In this document: positions 35,585 through 43,787 of the stretch, one piece after another
Layout: each line of letters opens with the position of its first letter
How positions within the stretch are numbered: position 1 is the first letter of the stretch
Source: Anaeromyxobacter sp. Fw109-5
GTDB taxonomy: Bacteria > Myxococcota > Myxococcia > Myxococcales > Anaeromyxobacteraceae
Assembly (NCBI RefSeq): GCF_000017505.1
Contig: NC_009675.1
Coordinates: 4,034,501-4,098,500 of the forward strand
Length of the DNA stretch: 64,000 nucleotides
Direction of reading: 5' to 3'
The notes under the pieces: model-generated
Told to the model about the DNA's origin: nothing
Databases searched by the model: none
What the model saw: only the letters and a program-made list of their open reading frames with translations
Made by a program: the position numbers and the translations under genes

Positions 35585-35654
35585 CGCCGTCTGCGGGCCG
35601 CCACCCCCGCGCGAGCGTCCCCGCCTCGCGGCGCCGCCGGTTAGAACAGCTCGC

Positions 35655-36305
35655 ATGCCCACGCCCGACGACCTGGTCCTCTACGCGAACGACACGTTCT
35701 CGAGCCCGTACGCCTTCTCCGCCTTCGTCACGCTGAAGGAGAAGGGGGTCCCGTTCCAGCTCGAGCTCCTCTCGCTCGAGCGCCGCGATCACGAGCGCGC
35801 GCCGTACGCAGAGAGCTCGATCACCGGGCGCGTGCCGGCCCTGCGCCACGGCGACTTCTGGCTCGCCGAGTCGTCGGCGATCGACGAGTACGTGGACGAG
35901 GTGTTCGGCCCCCCCGCGCACCCGCGCCTCTACCCGGAGGAGCCCCGCGCCCGGGCGCGCGTCCGCATGGTGCAGGCCGTCCTGCGCAGCGATTTCCTGC
36001 CGCTCCGCCAGGAGCGATCGACCTCCAGCTTCTTCTCGGGCGAGGCGGTGAAGCCGTTCACGCCGGAGGGGCGCGCCTCGGCGGAGCGCCTCGTCCGCAT
36101 CGCCGAGCGCGTGCTGCCGGCCGGCGCGTCGTTCGTCGCGGGGGCCTTCAGCCCCGCGGACCCGGACCTCGCCCTCATGCTCCAGCGGCTGGTGGCCAAC
36201 CGCGATCCCTGCCCCCAGCGGCTCGCCGACTACGCGCACGCGGTGTTCGCGCGCCCCTCCGTGCGTGCGTGGCTCGGGCACACCGGCTGGCGGGATCGGG
36301 CCTAG
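35655..36305 (+). CDS. yfcF: glutathione S-transferase, YfcF-like
   Basis: This 216-aa protein has an N-terminal thioredoxin-fold GST domain (VLYANDTFSSPYAFSAFVTLKEKG, GRVPALRHGDFWLAESSAIDEYVDE) and a helical C-terminal domain (RSDFLPLRQERSTSSFF, DPDLALMLQRLV). The wording follows E. coli YfcF along its whole length, including the SS-x-AI-x-EY glutathione-binding region. YfcF has GST and peroxidase activity linked to oxidative-stress tolerance. TAGAAC lies 7 nt before the ATG without a ribosome-binding site, so this gene may also be leaderless. It stands alone, with no partner gene. Confidence 0.85.
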   Translation: MPTPDDLVLYANDTFSSPYAFSAFVTLKEKGVPFQLELLSLERRDHERAPYAESSITGRVPALRHGDFWLAESSAIDEYVDEVFGPPAHPRLYPEEPRARARVRMVQAVLRSDFLPLRQERSTSSFFSGEAVKPFTPEGRASAERLVRIAERVLPAGASFVAGAFSPADPDLALMLQRLVANRDPCPQRLADYAHAVFARPSVRAWLGHTGWRDRA

Positions 36306-36403
36306 GGCGCCCTTCTGGCGGATCGCCGCGGGGGCCCCCGGGCCCCAACCGGCGCGCGTCCACCCGCGCGCCGCGAGGCGCATGATGCCCGGGGAGGCAA
36401 GCC

Positions 36404-36850
36404 ATGGCCGAAGATCCCCGCGGGTACGCCGCGCTCCTCGCCGCCTACCGCACCGCGATCCTCACGACGCGCGGCGCCGAGGACGGCCACCTGCACGCGC
36501 GGCCGATGGCCATGCGGCAGCAGGTGCGGGGCGAGGAGATCTGGTTCGCGACCTCGCTCGGCTCGAACAAGTGCAAGGACCTCGAGGCGGACCCTCAGTG
36601 CGCGCTCGCGTTCTTCGAGGCCGCCGACGGGACGACGGTCTCGGTCTCGGGGACGGGCGAGGTGCTGAAGGACAAGAAGCTCGCGCTCGAGCTGTGGGAT
36701 CCGTCGTGGGCGCGGTGGTTCCCGGAGGGACCGGAGGCGCGCGAGCTGGCGCTCCTGCGCGTGATCCCGGAGCACGTCGAGCGGCACGACGGCCGGACCG
36801 GCAAGCTCGAGGTGCTCTTCAGCCGCCCGCGGCGCCGTCGAGAGCGCTGA
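36404..36850 (+). CDS. pyridoxamine-5'-phosphate-oxidase-fold flavin-binding protein
   Basis: This 148-aa protein starts at ATG 36404, behind GGGGAGG. It has the split-barrel PNPOx fold of general-stress protein 26 relatives: TAILTTRG, HARPMAM, EIWFATSLGSNKCKDLEADPQCALAFFE and WARWFPEGPEA. Such proteins bind FMN or F420-like cofactors. The substrate is unknown. The C-terminus ends in an Arg run. It is convergent with the MCP-like gene 13 bp away. Confidence 0.85.
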   Translation: MAEDPRGYAALLAAYRTAILTTRGAEDGHLHARPMAMRQQVRGEEIWFATSLGSNKCKDLEADPQCALAFFEAADGTTVSVSGTGEVLKDKKLALELWDPSWARWFPEGPEARELALLRVIPEHVERHDGRTGKLEVLFSRPRRRRER

Positions 36851-36863
36851 CCAGCCCCGCGCG

Positions 36864-37973
36864 TCACGTCTTGGTGGCGGTCCTGAGGAAGCTCGCCAGC
36901 TCGTTCAGGGCGCGCGCCTCCCGGTCGACCTCGCGGGTCGAGGCCGCCGTCTCGTCCGTGGCGTGCGCGATCTCGGTCATCGACTTCAGCACCTGCTCGA
37001 TCGCGCCCTCCTGCTGCTGCGCCACGCGCGCGATCTCGCGCGCGGCCCGGGCGGACTCCTGCAGCGCCGTGGCGAGCCCGCGGATCGTCTCGCCGTTGCG
37101 GGTGGCCGTCCTGGCGCCGAGCTGGGCGTGGCCGATCCCCTCCTCCGCCGCGCCCATGGCCGCGAGCATGGCCCGGTGCACCTCCGTGAGGACCTGCCGG
37201 ACCCGGACGGCGGCGCCGCGCGTGTCCGAGCCCAGCCGCTGCAGCCCTCCGGCGATCTCGCCGAGCCCCTCCGCGCCGGGATCCGAGCGGCCGGCCAGCG
37301 AGGCGGCCTGCTCCGCGAGCTGCTCGGAGCGATCCGCGAGGCGGCGGATCAGATCGCCGAGGTCGTAGACGTCGCGCATCTGCGCGTCCACCGCCTCGAT
37401 GCGGCGCGACAGCCCGCGCACCTCCTCGGCGAGCCGCAGCAGCTCCGCGCCCGACGCCTCCGCCTGCTCGAGCCCCTGCGCGCTCTGGCGCTCCGCCTCC
37501 ATCGCCAGGCCGATCACCGTCTCCGCCGTGAGCGCGGCGGCGGCGGCGCCCTGCGCGAGCTGGTTCATCGTGAGGGTGGTCTGGCGCACGCTCCCGGCGC
37601 TCTCCGAGGTGGTCCGGGTGAACGCCGCGACGTTGCCCAGGAGCCCCTGCGCCGCGTGGGAGAGCTCCTTCGCCGTCCGGTCGAAGCTCTCGCGGCGGGC
37701 CTGCTCGAGCCGGACGATCTCGTCGCTCTGGCGCACGAGCTCCTCGCTCTGGCGGACGAGGTCGTCGTGCTGACGCTGGATGACCTTCCCGAGCGCGGCC
37801 AGGACGAACGGCGTCGTGTCCATGATCCAGAGGAGCGGCTGCTGCAGGTGCGTGCGGAGGAGCGCCCCCGGCGCGACGCTGCCGAGCTGGCGGAACGCCT
37901 CGATGATCGTCGCGACGACGGGCAGCCCCGCCCCGACGATCGCGCCGTAGACGTCGTAACGCAGCCTCTTCAT
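36864..37973 (-). CDS. MCP-like coiled-coil membrane protein lacking the chemotaxis tip
   Basis: This 369-aa protein has two N-terminal hydrophobic segments (about 11-27 and 47-64). A long heptad-rich helix follows (RQHDDLVRQSEELVRQSDEIVRLEQ), then MCP-type signalling-domain helices (SMTEIAHATDETAASTREVDREARALNELASFL). The conserved hairpin tip that binds CheW and CheA (E-x3-NxLALNAAIEAARAGE) is absent; instead the region reads RSEQLAEQAASLAGRSDP. There is no periplasmic sensor domain. It may be a scaffold or a decayed receptor rather than an active chemoreceptor. No che genes are nearby. Confidence 0.75.
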   Translation of the reverse strand: MKRLRYDVYGAIVGAGLPVVATIIEAFRQLGSVAPGALLRTHLQQPLLWIMDTTPFVLAALGKVIQRQHDDLVRQSEELVRQSDEIVRLEQARRESFDRTAKELSHAAQGLLGNVAAFTRTTSESAGSVRQTTLTMNQLAQGAAAAALTAETVIGLAMEAERQSAQGLEQAEASGAELLRLAEEVRGLSRRIEAVDAQMRDVYDLGDLIRRLADRSEQLAEQAASLAGRSDPGAEGLGEIAGGLQRLGSDTRGAAVRVRQVLTEVHRAMLAAMGAAEEGIGHAQLGARTATRNGETIRGLATALQESARAAREIARVAQQQEGAIEQVLKSMTEIAHATDETAASTREVDREARALNELASFLRTATKT

Positions 37974-38087
37974 GTCGGAGCGATCCCCCGGAGCCGAGTG
38001 CCGCCGGATTGTCCTTCAACCCTCCCCGGGCCGCCACCCTCGCGGCCTGGCCCGGAGTCACGCCGGGGACGCCTCCGCCGCGAGCGT

Positions 38088-38882
38088 CTAGAAGGCCACC
38101 TCGGCGATGAAGGAGAGCTTCGTGTCGGTCTCCACCTTCCCGGGCGCCGGCGCCGAGTCCCACGCGACGAGGTACGCGGCCCCGATCGTCAGCGCGGAGA
38201 CGAGCCTCGTCGTGAGCTTGGTCTGCGAGCGCGCGTTGTACCGCTCGTCGCCGAGGACGTTCGCGAGGACCTCCGCCTCCTCCACGAAGGTCGTGTCCTT
38301 CGAGAGGGCGAGCTGGAACGTGGCGCCGATGCGCGGCGCGAGGAGCTCCACGTCCTCCAGGTCCCCCACCGGCGCCGCGGCGGTCGCGTAGTACTGCCAG
38401 CGCGAGTCGTACGCGTAGCGGCCGCCCAGGTCGGTGCGGAGGAAGAGGTGACGGTCGCCCTCCTGCTTGCGGTCGATCCAGACCACGCTCGCGCCCGCGT
38501 CGCCGAAGGCGCGGTACTCGAGGCTCGCGACGTGATCCGTCTCCGCGCCCACGATCGTGAACACGGAGAGGTGCGGCGCGAGCTTGCGGTCGCCGCGGAG
38601 CTGGCCCGAGCTGGCGAGCGCCACGGTCTCGGACGGCGTCGAGCGGTCCGCCGGGCGCGTGCGGCCGTAGACGCTCGTCGTGCGCAGCGCCAGGATCCAC
38701 TTGGCCCACTCGCGCTGCACGGCCGCGGCGCCGTTCACGGTGGTGGTGCTCGTGTTCCCGGTGAGGTGGATGACCCCGGCGCCGGCCGTGCCGGACCACT
38801 CGGGCTTCACGGGGGCCGGCTCGGCCGCGGCGAGCGCGGGCGCGAGGAGGAGCGCGGGGAGGACGTGTCGGAGCGTGGACAT
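38088..38882 (-). CDS. DUF481-family outer-membrane protein
   Basis: This 264-aa protein starts at ATG 38882, with a signal peptide ending ALAAAEP. The barrel resembles DUF481 (YdiY-type): WSGTAGAGVIHLTGNTSTTTVNGAAAVQREW at the start, long antiparallel strands (RYAYDSRWQYYATAAAPVGDLEDVELLAPRIG), and the terminal sequence KLSFIAEVAF ending in Phe. The family is of unknown function and often salt- or acid-induced. It is divergent from the helicase gene across 155 bp. Confidence 0.85.
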   Translation of the reverse strand: MSTLRHVLPALLLAPALAAAEPAPVKPEWSGTAGAGVIHLTGNTSTTTVNGAAAVQREWAKWILALRTTSVYGRTRPADRSTPSETVALASSGQLRGDRKLAPHLSVFTIVGAETDHVASLEYRAFGDAGASVVWIDRKQEGDRHLFLRTDLGGRYAYDSRWQYYATAAAPVGDLEDVELLAPRIGATFQLALSKDTTFVEEAEVLANVLGDERYNARSQTKLTTRLVSALTIGAAYLVAWDSAPAPGKVETDTKLSFIAEVAF

Positions 38883-39037
38883 GCGCGGCAGTCTCGCCCA
38901 CGACTCCGTCACTCGCCACGAAACGGCGGCGCGCGTCCGCGACGGATCGCCTCGCCGCGCGTCCGGCCCCGGCGGCCCCCGGGTCGGCGGTGGGCCCCTG
39001 GCGTCGGGGGGCCGCGCGCGGTACGTACTCCCCGCTC

Positions 39038-41596
39038 ATGACCACCGCCGCCGCCCTCGGAGAGGCCCCGCTCGCCGCGCTCCTGCCCCCCCACGGCGAG
39101 ACGCTCGCCCCCGACGCCGTCCTCGATCGCTTCGTGGCCTGGGTCGGGGCCACCGGGCTGACGCTCTACCCGCACCAGGAGGAGGCGATCCTGCAGCTCC
39201 TGGACCGCCGCCACCTCGTGCTCAACACGCCGACCGGCTCGGGCAAGTCGCTCGTGGCGACGTTCCTTCACTTCCAGGCGATGGCGGAGGGGAAGCGCTC
39301 GTTCTACACGTGCCCGATCAAGGCGCTCGTCAACGAGAAGTTCTTCGATCTCTGCCGGCTCTTCGGCCCCGACAACGTGGGGATGATGACCGGCGACGCG
39401 GCGGTGAACCGCGACGCGCCCATCGTGTGCTGCACCGCCGAGATCCTCATGAACCTCGCGGTGCGCGAGGCGGCGCCGCGCGCGGACGCCGTGGTGATGG
39501 ACGAGTTCCACTACTACGGGGACCGGGAGCGCGGCGTGGCGTGGCAGGTGCCGCTGCTCGCCCTCGAGGACAGCCGCTTCCTGCTCATGTCGGCGACGCT
39601 CGGGGACACGCGGGCGATCGAGGAGTCGCTGCGGCAGGTGAGCGGGCGCGAGGTGGCGGCGGTGCGCCACGCGGCGCGCCCGGTGCCCCTGGAGTTCGAG
39701 TACCGGGAGACGCCGCTGCACGAGACGCTCGAGGCGCTCGTCACCGCCGTCCGCGCGCCCATCTACCTCGTCAACTTCACCCAGCGCGCCGCGGCCGAGC
39801 AGGCGCAGAACCTCATGAGCGCGAACTTCTCCTCGAAGGAGGAGAAGGGGCGCATCGCCGCGGCGCTGGAGGGCTTCCGGTTCGACTCCCCCTACGGCAA
39901 GGACCTGCAGCGCTTCCTGCGCCACGGCGTCGGGCTCCACCACGCCGGCCTCCTCCCCAAGTACCGGCTGCTCGTCGAGAAGCTCGCGCAGGGCGGTCTC
40001 CTCAAGGTGGTCTCGGGGACCGACACGCTCGGCATGGGCGTGAACATCCCCATCCGCACCGTCCTCTTCACCCAGCTCTGCAAGTTCGACGGCGAGAAGA
40101 CCGCCATCCTCTCGGCCCGCGACTTCCACCAGATCTCCGGGCGCGCGGGCCGCAAGGGCTTCGACGAGCGCGGGTACGTGGTCGCCCAGGCGCCGGAGCA
40201 CGTCATCGAGAACAAGCGGCTCGCCGAGAAGGCCGCCGCCGGCAAGAAGGTCGTGAAGAAGCAGCCTCCCACGAAGGGGTACGTCCACTTCGACCGGAGC
40301 ACCTTCGAGCGGCTCATCCAGAAGGAGCCCGAGCCGCTCGAGAGCCGCTTCGATCCCACCTTCGCCCTCCTCGTGAACCTGCTGCAGAGCGAGACCTCGC
40401 GAGTCGGCGGCGGGTACGGGCGGCTCGTCGAGCTCATCGCGCGCTCGCACGGGAACGACTACGTCCGCGCCAAGCACCGGCGCCTCGCGGCCCAGCGCTT
40501 CCGCACGCTCCGCGCCGCCGGCCTCCTCGAGGTGCGGCGCGTCGAGGGCTACCCCGGCGCCTACGTCCGGCCCTCGCGCGGCCTGCAGAAGGACTTCTCC
40601 CTCTTCCACACGCTCGCCCTCTACCTGCTCGACACCCTGCCGCGCATCCCGCCCGAGCGCGAGACGTACGCGCTCGACGTGCTCTCCATGGTCGAGTCGA
40701 TCCTGGAGGATCCGGACGTCATCCTCTGGAAGCAGCTCGACCGCGCCCGCGGCGAGGCGGTCGCCGAGATGAAGGCGAAGGGGATGGAGTACGACGAGCG
40801 GATGGCGGAGCTCGAGAAGGTCGAGTACCCGAAGCCGAACCGGGACTTCGTCTACGCCACGTTCAACGAGTTCGCCGCCAAGCACCCATGGGTCGGCCAG
40901 GAGAACATCCGCCCGAAGTCGATCGCGCGCGAGATGGTCGAGCGCTTCATGACGTTCGCGGACTACGTGCGCGAGTACGAGCTGCAGCGGTCGGAGGGGC
41001 TCCTGCTGCGCTACCTCTCCGAGACGTACAAGACGCTCGTGCAGACCGTCCCCGAGACCTACCGGGACGACGCGCTGCTGGACGTGATCGCCTTCCTGCG
41101 CGCGACGGTGCGCGGGGTCGACTCGTCGCTCATCGACGAGTGGGAGCGCATGCGCGACCCGGCGTACCAGGCGAGCGCGATCGACGCGCGCGCCGCCGTG
41201 GCGGAGACGCTGGGGCCGCCGCCGGTGTGGGCCGACCCGCGCGCCTTCGCGGCGCGGATCCGCAACGAGCTCCACGCGCTGCTCGTCGCGCTCGCGCGCA
41301 AGGATCTCGCCGCCGCGCTCGCCGCCCTGGCGCCGGGGGGCGAGTGGACTGCGGCGCGCCTCGAGGAGGCGATGGCCCCCTACTGGGCGGAGCACGGGCG
41401 CATCGACACGACGCCCGCCGCGCGCCGCCCTCACAACACGTTCGTGAAGGAGCTCGGGCCGCGCCGCTGGGAGGCGATCCAGCGGATCGTGGACGAGCAC
41501 GGCGAGGTCGACTGGATGATCCAGTGCGAGATCGACCTCACGGCGCCCCGCGACCCGGAGCTCCCGCTGCTCTCCCTGGTGCGCGTCGGGGCCTGA
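39038..41596 (+). CDS. SKI2-like DEAD/DEAH-box helicase with DUF3516-type C-terminus
   Basis: This 852-aa protein starts at ATG 39038. Helicase motifs are Walker A TPTGSGKS, PIKALVNEKF, TAEIL, the DEFHYYGDRERG box, LLMSATLGD, LVNFTQRAAAEQA, VVSGTDTLGMGVNIP and the QISGRAGRKG motif VI. The domain order resembles Ski2/Mtr4 RNA helicases. The C-terminal 400 residues match the DUF3516 type found with this family in bacteria (SRVGGGYGRLVELIARSHGNDY, RPKSIAREMVERFMTFADYVREYELQRSEG). RNA processing or decay is possible, but the bacterial branch is poorly characterised. It ends 3 bp from the convergent LolA-like gene. Confidence 0.9.
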   Translation: MTTAAALGEAPLAALLPPHGETLAPDAVLDRFVAWVGATGLTLYPHQEEAILQLLDRRHLVLNTPTGSGKSLVATFLHFQAMAEGKRSFYTCPIKALVNEKFFDLCRLFGPDNVGMMTGDAAVNRDAPIVCCTAEILMNLAVREAAPRADAVVMDEFHYYGDRERGVAWQVPLLALEDSRFLLMSATLGDTRAIEESLRQVSGREVAAVRHAARPVPLEFEYRETPLHETLEALVTAVRAPIYLVNFTQRAAAEQAQNLMSANFSSKEEKGRIAAALEGFRFDSPYGKDLQRFLRHGVGLHHAGLLPKYRLLVEKLAQGGLLKVVSGTDTLGMGVNIPIRTVLFTQLCKFDGEKTAILSARDFHQISGRAGRKGFDERGYVVAQAPEHVIENKRLAEKAAAGKKVVKKQPPTKGYVHFDRSTFERLIQKEPEPLESRFDPTFALLVNLLQSETSRVGGGYGRLVELIARSHGNDYVRAKHRRLAAQRFRTLRAAGLLEVRRVEGYPGAYVRPSRGLQKDFSLFHTLALYLLDTLPRIPPERETYALDVLSMVESILEDPDVILWKQLDRARGEAVAEMKAKGMEYDERMAELEKVEYPKPNRDFVYATFNEFAAKHPWVGQENIRPKSIAREMVERFMTFADYVREYELQRSEGLLLRYLSETYKTLVQTVPETYRDDALLDVIAFLRATVRGVDSSLIDEWERMRDPAYQASAIDARAAVAETLGPPPVWADPRAFAARIRNELHALLVALARKDLAAALAALAPGGEWTAARLEEAMAPYWAEHGRIDTTPAARRPHNTFVKELGPRRWEAIQRIVDEHGEVDWMIQCEIDLTAPRDPELPLLSLVRVGA

Positions 41597-41599
41597 TGC

Positions 41600-42427
41600 T
41601 CACGGCCGGAAGAGATCCGGCGGGAACGAGCCGGGGAAGTCGACGCTCGTGAGCACCGTCTCGCCGGTGTTCTTCCCGTTCGCCCAGTTCTCCTCGTGGA
41701 ACGGGACGAGCACGCCGTCCACGGTGCGGAAGTCCGAGTAGGTGGTGACGAACTCGACCGGCGCTGGTCCGGCGGCGCTCCCGCGAGAGCGCAGGATGCG
41801 GCCGCTGTCGGCCTCGATGGCCGCCTCGACGGTGACCCCCGGCGCGACCTCGAGCGCGAGCACCCGCAGCGTCCTGCCCCCGAGCGCGACCGTGCCGCGC
41901 GAGGTGACCTTGGCCCCCGGCGCGGCGAGCAGCGCGGGGAGATCCATGCGCGCCGCCTGCAGGATCATGGCGGCGAGGGGCGGCCCGGTCACCTCCTGCC
42001 CCTGCCGCCAGCCGCGCCCGCCGTCCAGCACGCGGATCTCGCCGTCCGGCGCGTCCGGGAACGCGACCTCGACCCGCAAGCGGCCGGGGCGGGCGTAGGC
42101 GCGGGCGAGGCGGCCGGGGCCTCCCGGGTGCAGGAGCGAGGTCACCGTGCCCTCGTGCACGCTCGCGGACGCGCGCCCGATCGCCGCGGCCCCGCCGTAC
42201 GCCTCGACGCAGCGCCGGATGAGCGCCGCGGTCTCGCGCTCTGCCGCGGCGGCGGCGCGGGGGTTCGGGGTGGGCGCAGCCTTCGCCGCCGGGGCGGAGG
42301 GAGCGGCGGCGAGGAGCACGGCGAGCGAGAGGGCGAGCAAGGGGGACCTCGGGACGGCGGGGCGGCGAGTGTCCCCCGCCCGGCGGAGCGGACGCAACGG
42401 GTGGCCGGCGGCGTGGACGAGGGCCAC
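41600..42427 (-). CDS. exported LolA-like (lipoprotein-sorting-fold) protein
   Basis: Up to 275 aa. A hydrophobic signal (SPLLALSLAVLLAAAPSAPA) is followed by a LolA/LolB-like beta fold: YGGAAAIGRASASVHEGTVTS, RPGRLRVEVAFPD and, near the end, TTYSDFRTVDGVLVPFHEENWANGKNTGE. Such proteins bind lipid or lipoprotein acyl chains in the periplasm. The start is uncertain: ATG 42427 would sit only 9 bp from the divergent SemiSWEET start and place the signal 30 residues in. TTG at 42397 or 42340 would leave room for promoters. Confidence 0.72.
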   Translation of the reverse strand: MALVHAAGHPLRPLRRAGDTRRPAVPRSPLLALSLAVLLAAAPSAPAAKAAPTPNPRAAAAAERETAALIRRCVEAYGGAAAIGRASASVHEGTVTSLLHPGGPGRLARAYARPGRLRVEVAFPDAPDGEIRVLDGGRGWRQGQEVTGPPLAAMILQAARMDLPALLAAPGAKVTSRGTVALGGRTLRVLALEVAPGVTVEAAIEADSGRILRSRGSAAGPAPVEFVTTYSDFRTVDGVLVPFHEENWANGKNTGETVLTSVDFPGSFPPDLFRP

Positions 42428-42436
42428 CCTTCACGG

Positions 42437-42742
42437 GTGACCGAGCTCCTCGGCTGGCTCAGCTCCGCGATCCTCGTCGCGACGATCCTGAAGCAGGTGC
42501 ACAAGCAGTGGCGGGAGGGGTCCAGCGAGGGCGTCTCGCGCTGGCTCTTCGCGGGCCAGATCGCGGCGTCGACCGGCTTCACGGTCTACAGCGCGCTGCT
42601 GGGGAACGCGGTGTTCGTGGTGACGAACGCGATCCTGCTCGCGAGCGCGGTGACCGGCCTCGTCATCGTCCTCCGGCACCGGCGTCGCGCGCGTCGGGCG
42701 GGTAGGTCACCTGCCGTCCGGAGATCCGCGCGAACGGCGTGA
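42437..42742 (+). CDS. SemiSWEET/PQ-loop small membrane transporter
   Basis: This 101-aa protein starts at GTG 42437. It has three helices: LLGWLSSAILVATILKQVHKQW, SRWLFAGQIAASTGFTVYSALLG and AVFVVTNAILLASAVTGLVIVL, separated by short loops, followed by an Arg-rich tail. The topology, WLSS start and VTN motif match SemiSWEETs, half-size sugar transporters that dimerise. In place of the usual Pro-Gln of the PQ-loop motif there is K-Q-V, so substrate and function may differ. Its last 80 bp overlap the 3' end of the convergent DUF488 gene. Confidence 0.72.
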   Translation: MTELLGWLSSAILVATILKQVHKQWREGSSEGVSRWLFAGQIAASTGFTVYSALLGNAVFVVTNAILLASAVTGLVIVLRHRRRARRAGRSPAVRRSARTA

Positions 42743-43256
42743 GCCGGTGCGGGCGGGTCCGGCCCCGGCCGACGATGTGCCGCACCACCACGCCGCGCGC
42801 GAGGAGGGCGTCGGCGATGAGGGAGCGGTGGCATCGCCACGGCACCGCCTCGGCGCACATGACCGCCACCGGCCCCTCGCGCGCCAGCGTGCGGAGCTGC
42901 ACGAGCCCCTCCTCGAACTCCGGCGTCGCCATGTGATCCGCGTAGCCCCGGAAGCTGGCGTTGCGCCACCCGCCGTTCGGCGAGTCCTTGCGGGCTCGCC
43001 GCAGGCCGCCGAGCGCCGGCAGGTGGACGTAGCCGATGCCGGCCGCCGCGAGGGCCCGCGCCAGCGCCTCGCCCTCGTACTGCGGGTTCGCGCGCGAGCG
43101 CGGGATCGTCCGGACGTCCGCGAGGGTCGCGACCCCCGCCCCCTCGAGCAGCTCCAGGAGCTCGGAGATCGGCCGCGTGGAGTGGCCGACGGCGAGGACC
43201 TGCGCCCTCCCCCAGCCTGGCGCCGCCCTCGGCCTCGCTTCCCGCTCCTCGGCCAT
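42663..43256 (-). CDS. DUF488-family protein
   Basis: This 197-aa protein starts at ATG 43256, with GAGG upstream. It has the family's sequence LAVGHSTRPISELLELLEGAGVATLADVRTIPRSRANPQY, YVHLPALGGLR and the Cys-containing signature MCAEAVPWRCHRSLIADALL near residue 150. DUF488 proteins are widespread with no firm biochemical role. The C-terminal 27 codons overlap the end of the SemiSWEET gene on the other strand. It is divergent from the HesB-like selenoprotein gene. Confidence 0.85.
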   Translation of the reverse strand: MAEEREARPRAAPGWGRAQVLAVGHSTRPISELLELLEGAGVATLADVRTIPRSRANPQYEGEALARALAAAGIGYVHLPALGGLRRARKDSPNGGWRNASFRGYADHMATPEFEEGLVQLRTLAREGPVAVMCAEAVPWRCHRSLIADALLARGVVVRHIVGRGRTRPHRLTPFARISGRQVTYPPDARDAGAGGR

Positions 43257-43352
43257 CTCGACCTCATTAGGCGCTGGCCGGCGCCGCGTTCCAGCCCGCG
43301 ACGGGTGCGTTCCACCTTCCCAGCGAGGCCCCCGCCGGCCTAAGCTCCGGAA

Positions 43353-43371
43353 CCCCTCCAGGCCGGAGGGG
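43353..43371 (+). promoter_or_regulatory. hairpin in the 5' leader of the selenoprotein gene
   Basis: CCCCTCC (43353-43359) and GGAGGGG (43365-43371) form a perfect 7-bp stem with a 5-nt loop, 14 bp before the ATG at 43386. The GGAGGGG arm is also the only Shine-Dalgarno-like sequence present, at unusually long spacing, so the hairpin could limit initiation. Confidence 0.35.
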
Positions 43372-43385
43372 CTCCCACCCCCGCG

Positions 43386-43706
43386 ATGACGACCGCCCCC
43401 GAGCCCACCATCGAGATCGACCCCCGCGCCCGCGAGACGCTCCTCGCGCTGGCAGGCACGGGCGAGCACGCGCATTACGTCCGGATCCACGTCGGGCGAG
43501 GCTGAGGTGGCTGGAGCTTCCAACTGTCTCTGGACGAGACGGCCGACCCGCAGCGGGACGTGGTGATCGAGGAGCACGGGGTACGGTTCCTGGCGGAGGT
43601 GCACCAGCGGCACCTCGTCGAAGGGCTCCGCATCGAGGTGCAGCGCGTCTTCGGCCGCGAGGGGCTCGTGGCGTACAGCCCGCGGCTCGAGCCGGGCGGT
43701 TGCTGA
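43386..43706 (+). CDS. HesB/IscA-like selenoprotein (in-frame TGA read as selenocysteine)
   Basis: Read straight through, this frame gives 106 residues: 39 codons, an in-frame TGA at 43503-43505 as residue 40, then 66 codons to TGC-TGA. The product matches the HesB/IscA fold: ITIDP-like start (IEIDPRARETLLALAG), VRIHVGRG-U-GGWSFQLSLDE, HGVRFLAEV and a C-terminal PGGC. The TGA replaces exactly the first conserved cysteine of the GGGC-(S/G)-G motif. Sixty of 66 codons after the TGA end in G or C, so coding selection continues past it. A suitable bSECIS hairpin follows the TGA. HesB-like proteins bind or deliver iron-sulfur clusters. A nonsense-mutated pseudogene is the alternative. Confidence 0.85.
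43503..43542 (+). promoter_or_regulatory. predicted bacterial SECIS element
   Basis: Downstream of the UGA (43503-43505), CUGUCUC (43524-43530) pairs with GAGACGG (43536-43542), seven pairs with one G-U. The apical loop UGGAC has a G among its first two bases. The loop begins 25 nt after the UGA, inside the 16-37 nt window accepted for bSECIS elements that recruit SelB. Confidence 0.7.
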
Positions 43707-43749
43707 CGGCAGGCGGGCGCCTCCTCGCGGGGTAACGAGAACCCCAGGA

Positions 43750-43780
43750 TTGACAAGGACCCAGCCGCGATCGATACGTT
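43750..43780 (+). promoter_or_regulatory. promoter with -35 TTGACA and -10 TACGTT, leaderless spacing
   Basis: TTGACA (43750-43755) is a perfect -35. TACGTT (43775-43780) lies 19 nt downstream and ends 7 nt before the ATG at 43788, so the transcript would have almost no leader. The 19-nt spacer is slightly long; GATACG at 17 nt is the alternative -10. Confidence 0.5.
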
Positions 43781-43787
43781 CCGGCCG

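Noticed and set aside
43386-43505. Short 39-codon gene ending at TGA 43505
   Set aside because: The family sequence continues in frame past the TGA with normal codon use, and the truncated product would end in the middle of a HesB fold.
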